Positions 59,600-64,000 of a stretch of DNA of 64,000 nt are shown here, in pieces. Position 1 is the stretch's first letter. The number at the start of each line of letters is the position of its first letter. Location of the stretch: contig JAJFFE010000288.1 in NCBI GenBank assembly GCA_021776775.1, positions 1 to 64,000 of the forward strand, in the 5' to 3' direction. Both the position numbers and the translations under genes were made by a program. Below the pieces are notes generated by a model. That model made no database searches, had not been told where the DNA came from, and saw nothing but the letters and a program-made list of their open reading frames with translations. This DNA is from Planctomycetota bacterium. GTDB lineage: Bacteria; Planctomycetota; UBA8108; UBA1146; JAJFFE01.

Positions 59600-60738
59600 T
59601 TTTGCGCTGTTTTATCCTTGCCACGTTGCTTCTTGCGTCGGGGTTGCTCCCTGCTCTCGACTCTGCTCTCTACTCTGCCCAAGGCAGTTCCAAATACACT
59701 GCCAAAGGCACTGCCAAGCGTTCTGCTCAAGACGCTGCTCAAGCAGGAGACAAGCAGCCGGGCGCTACGGGGTCTCCTCCGTTACCTCTGGATACACTGC
59801 CCAAGACTCGAGCAGTCGGGGCTATCCCACTGGGACTCGAGAAGCCGCCGGGACTCGACGTGCCACTGTTCGCCGAGCGCGTTGCGTTGGGGCGACGGCT
59901 CTTCTTCGATTCGGTCTTGTCCAAAGACCGCTCCGTCTCATGCGCGAGTTGCCATCGGCCCGAGAACGGTTTCGCCTCTCCCGACACGTTGGCTATCGGC
60001 ATCAGCGGAAGAGTCGGAAAGCGGAACTCTCCGACCTTGTTGAACCGCGCTTTCGGTACGTCGTTCTTCTGGGACGGTCGGGCCAAGACGCTGGAAGAGC
60101 AGGTGCTGCTGCCCATCACGACCGACAACGAATTCGACTTCTCCGTCGCTGGAGTTCTCGAGCGTCTCGCGGGAGACGAGTCGTACTTCCACGCGTTTCG
60201 TCACGCGTTCGAACCGTCGAAGAACTCTGAGATCCCGCCGGTCACCGCCGAGAACCTGGCGGCCGCCTTGGCAGCATTCGTACGAACGCTCCACCACGGC
60301 GACACACCCGTCGATCGATTTCAGGCGGGAACGTATTCGGCACTGAGTGCTTCGGCGCGACGCGGACTATGGGTGTTCGAAAGTCGGGGGGGTTGTTGGG
60401 CGTGTCACTCCGGACCGAACTTCTCCGACGAGAAGTTTCACAACACCGGAGTCGGCTACGGCGAGCCGACGCGAGATCTCGGTCGCTTCGACGCGACCAA
60501 GAAGCCCGTCGACCGCCACCGCTTCAAGACTCCCACGTTGCGCGGCTTGAAGCACACCGCGCCCTACATGCACAACGGGAGCCAGGCGACGCTCGAAGAC
60601 GTCGTGCTGTTTTACGACCGGGGCGGCGCACGGTTCGACTCCGGGCGATCGTCCCTGATTCGCCCCCTGCACCTGACCGATCAAGACGTCGACGATCTGG
60701 TCGCATTTCTCGAGGCGCTGTCGCGACCCGGCTCTTGA
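59596..60738 (+). CDS. Di-haem cytochrome c peroxidase (MauG/CcpA-type)
   Basis: 380-aa exported haem protein. Signal peptide from GTG 59596. Residues 25-65 are a low-complexity Ala/Lys/Ser/Gln spacer encoded by near-repeats (CACTGCCAAAGGCACTGCC). Haem sites CASCH (Cys116, Cys119, His120) and CWACH (Cys267, Cys270, His271), with VGKRNSPTLLNRAFGTSFFWDGRAKTLEEQ and TPTLRGLKHTAPYMHNGS of the family (candidate Met ligand). It may reduce peroxide or oxidise a protein substrate. Follows the TlpA-like gene in an overlap. Confidence 0.93.
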   Translation: MILRCFILATLLLASGLLPALDSALYSAQGSSKYTAKGTAKRSAQDAAQAGDKQPGATGSPPLPLDTLPKTRAVGAIPLGLEKPPGLDVPLFAERVALGRRLFFDSVLSKDRSVSCASCHRPENGFASPDTLAIGISGRVGKRNSPTLLNRAFGTSFFWDGRAKTLEEQVLLPITTDNEFDFSVAGVLERLAGDESYFHAFRHAFEPSKNSEIPPVTAENLAAALAAFVRTLHHGDTPVDRFQAGTYSALSASARRGLWVFESRGGCWACHSGPNFSDEKFHNTGVGYGEPTRDLGRFDATKKPVDRHRFKTPTLRGLKHTAPYMHNGSQATLEDVVLFYDRGGARFDSGRSSLIRPLHLTDQDVDDLVAFLEALSRPGS

Positions 60739-60772
60739 ACGCTCACCCTTGAGCGACTCAGCGCTACACGAC

Positions 60773-61729
60773 TCAGCTTCGAACGTCCTGGGCGACCCAG
60801 TCATCACGTGCGGGGGTTTCGGTCCACTCTCCATCGTCGGTGAACCCGTCATCCGAGAAGTCCGCGTCACCGTCTGTGCTGGCGAGCCACATGGCCAAGA
60901 GGCTTGCTAGCCCGAGTCCCGTAATGGTGAGTAGCGCAAGCATCGACCCCAGCATCTTGAAGCCGACCGTGAGGATCAGCGGGAGGTTGTCGCCGCCCAT
61001 CCGACCGAGCCCGGGGAGTTGCGCCCCGAGAGCCAAGAGTGCGATCGGTGCCCCGAGGACGACCACTCGGGAAAGTACAGACGTGGCGACCTTGCACAAC
61101 CGGCTGTAGCGGCTCACCGCCACGCCAATTCCAGCCGCAGCAAGGAGCGCCGTGGACAGCAGCAACAACCCGCCCGGCCATGCGTGCTTCCAAAGATCTC
61201 CCGAGAACATGACTTGGTAGATCGTCATGTTCGGGCCGATCGACAAGAAGCCCAAGCCGAGTAGGGTGACGCCGCCGATTCCGGCCATCAGGCGCGGTGC
61301 TAGCCGGGTCAGATCGAGCTTCGCGACGCGGTTGCCGACGGCGATGAAGAGAATGCAACCCACGATCACGCCGACCAACCAGTGTGTGTAGATCGCGACC
61401 GTCGTCCAGAACAGTGCGCCGGCCCCGCCGCACAGCGCAGCCGCGATTGGCGGCCGCGTGAAGCGGCTTGCGACGAAGAGAACGGCGGCGACCCAGGGTA
61501 GGTAGACGATGAACTCCGCCTTCGAATCGTCGACCGGACCGCCGCCTAAGCTCGACCACTGGTAGACCATCTCGTACCCGATACCGTTGTGCAGAATGAT
61601 CGGGCACAGCAACGCTGCGAGATAGAGTCGGATCGGCATCTTGGCGGCGCGAGTGACCCAGTCTGCCGGCGGATCATCTTCGTCTCGCGGTGAACGGTAA
61701 ACTTCGAAGTCTGGCGGGGCTTCGTGCAT
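60773..61729 (-). CDS. Polytopic membrane protein of unknown function
   Basis: 318-aa protein with about eight to nine transmembrane segments, with an acidic N terminus (APPDFEVYRSPRDEDDPP) and an acidic C-terminal tail (DGDADFSDDGFTDDGEW). No family recognised. ATG 61729. Neighbouring genes are convergent with the peroxidase on one side and in the same direction as the EI24-like gene on the other (196 bp apart). Confidence 0.7.
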   Translation of the reverse strand: MHEAPPDFEVYRSPRDEDDPPADWVTRAAKMPIRLYLAALLCPIILHNGIGYEMVYQWSSLGGGPVDDSKAEFIVYLPWVAAVLFVASRFTRPPIAAALCGGAGALFWTTVAIYTHWLVGVIVGCILFIAVGNRVAKLDLTRLAPRLMAGIGGVTLLGLGFLSIGPNMTIYQVMFSGDLWKHAWPGGLLLLSTALLAAAGIGVAVSRYSRLCKVATSVLSRVVVLGAPIALLALGAQLPGLGRMGGDNLPLILTVGFKMLGSMLALLTITGLGLASLLAMWLASTDGDADFSDDGFTDDGEWTETPARDDWVAQDVRS

Positions 61730-61925
61730 CGTGAGTCACTCTCGGATTGGGCCGGGCCTGGAAAACGGCGGGCGATCCTATAAGGCTACGATGCTCCTGA
61801 CGATTCGACTGGAGTGCTGACATGCGGTTCGTCATCGGGAGATTCCGGTAACGTGGCGCTGAGTTGCGGCCGAGAGACTGGCCGAGAGTACCGGCCTGCC
61901 CGCTTTTTGTAGTGATTGTCGCGGG

Positions 61926-62729
61926 CTAGTAGCCCGCGTCTTGCAGGTCCTCTTCGCGAACGATCTTGCAGAACAGTACCGTGCCGCCGACCGCGATCAT
62001 GGGAAGCACGAAGAGCATGGTGAAGGGAATAGACAGGAACGCCATCGCTGCCGCTCCGTACCCCACCGTGCGCGCGCGCCGCTCGGCGAGCCAACGCATC
62101 TTCCGCCGGAAGCCCCAGCGGCGCCTGGCCATGGAGTAGTCGAGTGCGCTCCATGCGAGATAGCGAATGTTGATGAAGCCCATGACGATAGCAAACGTCA
62201 CGGCACCGGCTACCGGAATGAGAAGAAGCGGGAGGCTGATCAGGAAGAGGCAGACGTAGATCGAGAGTCGTATCGTCTCGTGCTTCAACGTGTGTCCGAC
62301 GTCTTGCATGAATCGAATGGCATTGCCGCCGGGCGGAGTTATCTCTGGCAACATGATGCGCTCGACTTGCTGGCTGAGCACGTCATTGAAGGGGGCGGCG
62401 ATGAGGCTACCCACGGTGACGAGGCCGAAGAGCCAGCCGAGAAAGAGGATGACCCCCACGACCGTGTACGCAAAGAACGACCAAACGGCCGCATCCCACT
62501 GCGGGAACAGCCACGACTTGAGATCGGTAGCGTAGTAGATGGCGAGTATCGAGGTGGCCGCGAAGAATATGACGGTGATCGCGAACGGCATCAGCACGTA
62601 GGGGATCAAGCGCGGGTATTGGGTCAGAAACCTGACGCCAGCGATGAACGCGGCGAACCCGTCGAGGAACGCGGTCATCCCCGAGGGTCGACCCGAGGAG
62701 CTGCTGATGAGGGGTGTCGACGTGGTCAC
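61926..62729 (-). CDS. EI24/CysZ-like membrane protein
   Basis: 267-aa protein with five to six transmembrane helices. It resembles the EI24/CysZ family (FLDGFAAFIAGVRFLTQYPRLIPYVLMPF at the N terminus, AAPFNDVLSQQVERIMLP in the loop, FLISLPLLLIPVAGAVTFAIVMGFINIRYLAWSALDY, RRWGFRRKMRW). CysZ takes up sulfate in some bacteria; this function is not shown for this branch and no sulfate genes are adjacent. GTG start preceded by GAAGGTG. Confidence 0.8.
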   Translation of the reverse strand: MTTSTPLISSSSGRPSGMTAFLDGFAAFIAGVRFLTQYPRLIPYVLMPFAITVIFFAATSILAIYYATDLKSWLFPQWDAAVWSFFAYTVVGVILFLGWLFGLVTVGSLIAAPFNDVLSQQVERIMLPEITPPGGNAIRFMQDVGHTLKHETIRLSIYVCLFLISLPLLLIPVAGAVTFAIVMGFINIRYLAWSALDYSMARRRWGFRRKMRWLAERRARTVGYGAAAMAFLSIPFTMLFVLPMIAVGGTVLFCKIVREEDLQDAGY

Positions 62730-62803
62730 GAGTTCACCTTCGCGGCTGGAGTGAGCGAAGGATCATAGTGTCGATCCTCGAAGGTCGCTACCATCGCGCG
62801 CCG

Positions 62804-63979
62804 CTACGACGCGCCGCGACCGAAGAGCACCGCCGGTATCGTCAGCAGTATCAACTTGAGGTCGAGGCGTATGGACCAGTCGTCGATGTACCTCAAGTCG
62901 AGCCGCATCCACTCCTCGAAATCGATCTGGTTGCGCCCCGAGATCTGCCAGTAACAGGTCAGTCCGGGTCGCGTGCTCAACCGACGCCGCTGCCACCACT
63001 CGTACTCGCGCACTTCTTGGCCGATCGGCGGACGCGGGCCGACCAAGCTCATCTCGCCCTTCAGGACGTTGAAGAGTTGCGGCAGTTCGTCGAGGGATGA
63101 CTTCCGCAAGAATCGTCCGAACGCGGTGATTCTCGGGTCGCGCCGCATCTTGAAAACGGGCCCGTCCATCTCGTTTTCTTGTTCGAGCTGCTGTCGAAGC
63201 TGCTCGGCGTTCACCACCATCGTGCGGAACTTATACATGGTGAACGGTCGGTGGTTCATCCCGAATCGCTCCTGAGGGAACAGGACCGGCCCGCGCGACG
63301 TCAGTTTCATGATCAGCGCGATCAGGAGCATGGGGATTGCGAACACGATAAGCCCAGCGATCGAACCGATCACGTCGATCGACCGTTTGGCGAATCGGTC
63401 GAACGCGGTCCTCTGCACACACGAGTAGCGCAGTTGCGAACCACTGCGCAGGTTGCCCATGGCGCTCATACTCGCCGACCCGCTCTCGAAGAGGTCGGTA
63501 GTGAGGCTCGCTGGAACTCCCGCTTCGTCACAAACCGAGAGTACGCTGTCGATGTCGTCGTAGCACGACTTCATGGGCAACGTGACGTGCACTTCGTCGA
63601 TCGGATACTCGACGAGGATCTGCGGCAAGATCTCGAGCGTTCCGAGGTGAGGGACCTCCATCGTTTCCAGGAGGTCGAGGCACGCGCGTTGGTTCTCGGT
63701 CGGAGATTCGTCGTCGAAACCCTCGGTGTCGATGACGCAGACGACTCGCACACCTTTGGATTGGTACGCCTGCATTCCTTCGAGATACCGCCGGCTACGG
63801 CGGTTGAGACCGACGACGATGACGTTGTGACGTCGCCCGCCTTCCAGTCTGGGAAGGAGAGGCAACGCCGTGTCGGGCGTCGCCACGTTGGCGCGACGTC
63901 CGGACCGTCGGTCGACAGTCGAGTCGGCGGAGTCCTGGATAGTGGGACTCTCGATTTTTGGAGTTGGCGTTATCTGCAT
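62804..63979 (-). CDS. Polyprenyl glycosylphosphotransferase (sugar transferase)
   Basis: 391-aa enzyme that starts exopolysaccharide or other glycan synthesis by moving a sugar phosphate to undecaprenyl phosphate. Residues 1-180: a Rossmann-like CoA_binding_3-type regulatory domain (NVIVVGLNRRSRRYLEGM, VCVIDTEG). A single hydrophobic helix at about 207-230. Catalytic PF02397-type domain: RSIDVIGSIAGL, PVLFPQERFGMNHRPFTMYKFRTM, FLRKSSLDELPQLFNVLKGEMSLVGPRPP (Asp-Glu and Arg-Pro motifs), RPGLTCYWQISGRNQIDFEEWMRLDLRYI. The four-helix N-terminal membrane domain typical of WbaP is missing. ATG 63979. Confidence 0.93.
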   Translation of the reverse strand: MQITPTPKIESPTIQDSADSTVDRRSGRRANVATPDTALPLLPRLEGGRRHNVIVVGLNRRSRRYLEGMQAYQSKGVRVVCVIDTEGFDDESPTENQRACLDLLETMEVPHLGTLEILPQILVEYPIDEVHVTLPMKSCYDDIDSVLSVCDEAGVPASLTTDLFESGSASMSAMGNLRSGSQLRYSCVQRTAFDRFAKRSIDVIGSIAGLIVFAIPMLLIALIMKLTSRGPVLFPQERFGMNHRPFTMYKFRTMVVNAEQLRQQLEQENEMDGPVFKMRRDPRITAFGRFLRKSSLDELPQLFNVLKGEMSLVGPRPPIGQEVREYEWWQRRRLSTRPGLTCYWQISGRNQIDFEEWMRLDLRYIDDWSIRLDLKLILLTIPAVLFGRGAS

Positions 63980-64000
63980 AGTTATCGAGGCCGGACGCCA

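Overview
The window is high-GC bacterial chromosome (about 60-65% G+C by eye) and looks like Planctomycetota. The signs are six secreted proteins ending in a two-repeat EF-hand (dockerin-like) module, a giant alpha-2-macroglobulin with a Trp-rich insert, an H-X9-DG pseudopilin-like protein, a ThuA/DsbD-type fusion, cytochrome c and di-haem peroxidase proteins, and many GTG/TTG starts. This placement is inference from gene content. No rRNA, tRNA, CRISPR array, prophage or intact insertion sequence was recognised.

Layout. 0-0.3 kb: tandem copies of a dispersed non-coding repeat, including a 36-bp-stem hairpin. 0.3-9.2 kb: peptidase T, alpha-2-macroglobulin, S1-domain protein. 9.2-19.8 kb: secreted EF-hand protein, endonuclease/phosphatase-fold protein, small exported proteins, a kinase-fold protein, an arylsulfotransferase-like EF-hand protein, a DUF2809 membrane protein, a coiled-coil/alpha-repeat protein, AlkD. 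19.8-30.6 kb: carboxypeptidase-regulatory-domain protein, Bax-inhibitor protein, cytochrome c lipoprotein followed by a Cys-rich DUF5685 protein, AsmA-like protein, alanine racemase, TsaB. 30.7-35.8 kb: two secreted EF-hand proteins, then a leftward four-gene run (BtpA-like, gamma-carbonic anhydrase, membrane protein, hypothetical) whose last three genes overlap by 4 bp.

35.9-45.1 kb is a rightward housekeeping run: SDR, tpiA, secG, yicC, gmk, rpoZ, coaC, coaB (split, not fused), ftsK, methyltransferase. 45.1-45.65 kb and 51.4-52.8 kb are repeat-filled islands without genes. Between them lie a hybrid histidine kinase, an EF-hand protein, a UbiA-like protein, a low-molecular-weight phosphatase and a fructosamine-kinase-like protein. 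52.8-64 kb carries a secreted CocE-type hydrolase, a pseudopilin-like protein, a ThuA/DsbD fusion interrupted by an in-frame TGA, a sixth EF-hand protein, a TlpA thioredoxin plus MauG-type peroxidase pair, two membrane proteins and a sugar transferase.

The points most worth following are: (1) a C-terminal module of two EF-hand motifs plus, in four of six proteins, a Cys tail close to CG-D-T-D-L-C-C, which may be an undescribed export or surface-anchoring signal; (2) the in-frame TGA followed by a short hairpin, which could be selenocysteine recoding or simply a nonsense mutation; (3) non-coding repeat families that sit on or next to stop codons and at gene 3' ends, together with word-like short tandem repeats at gene boundaries.
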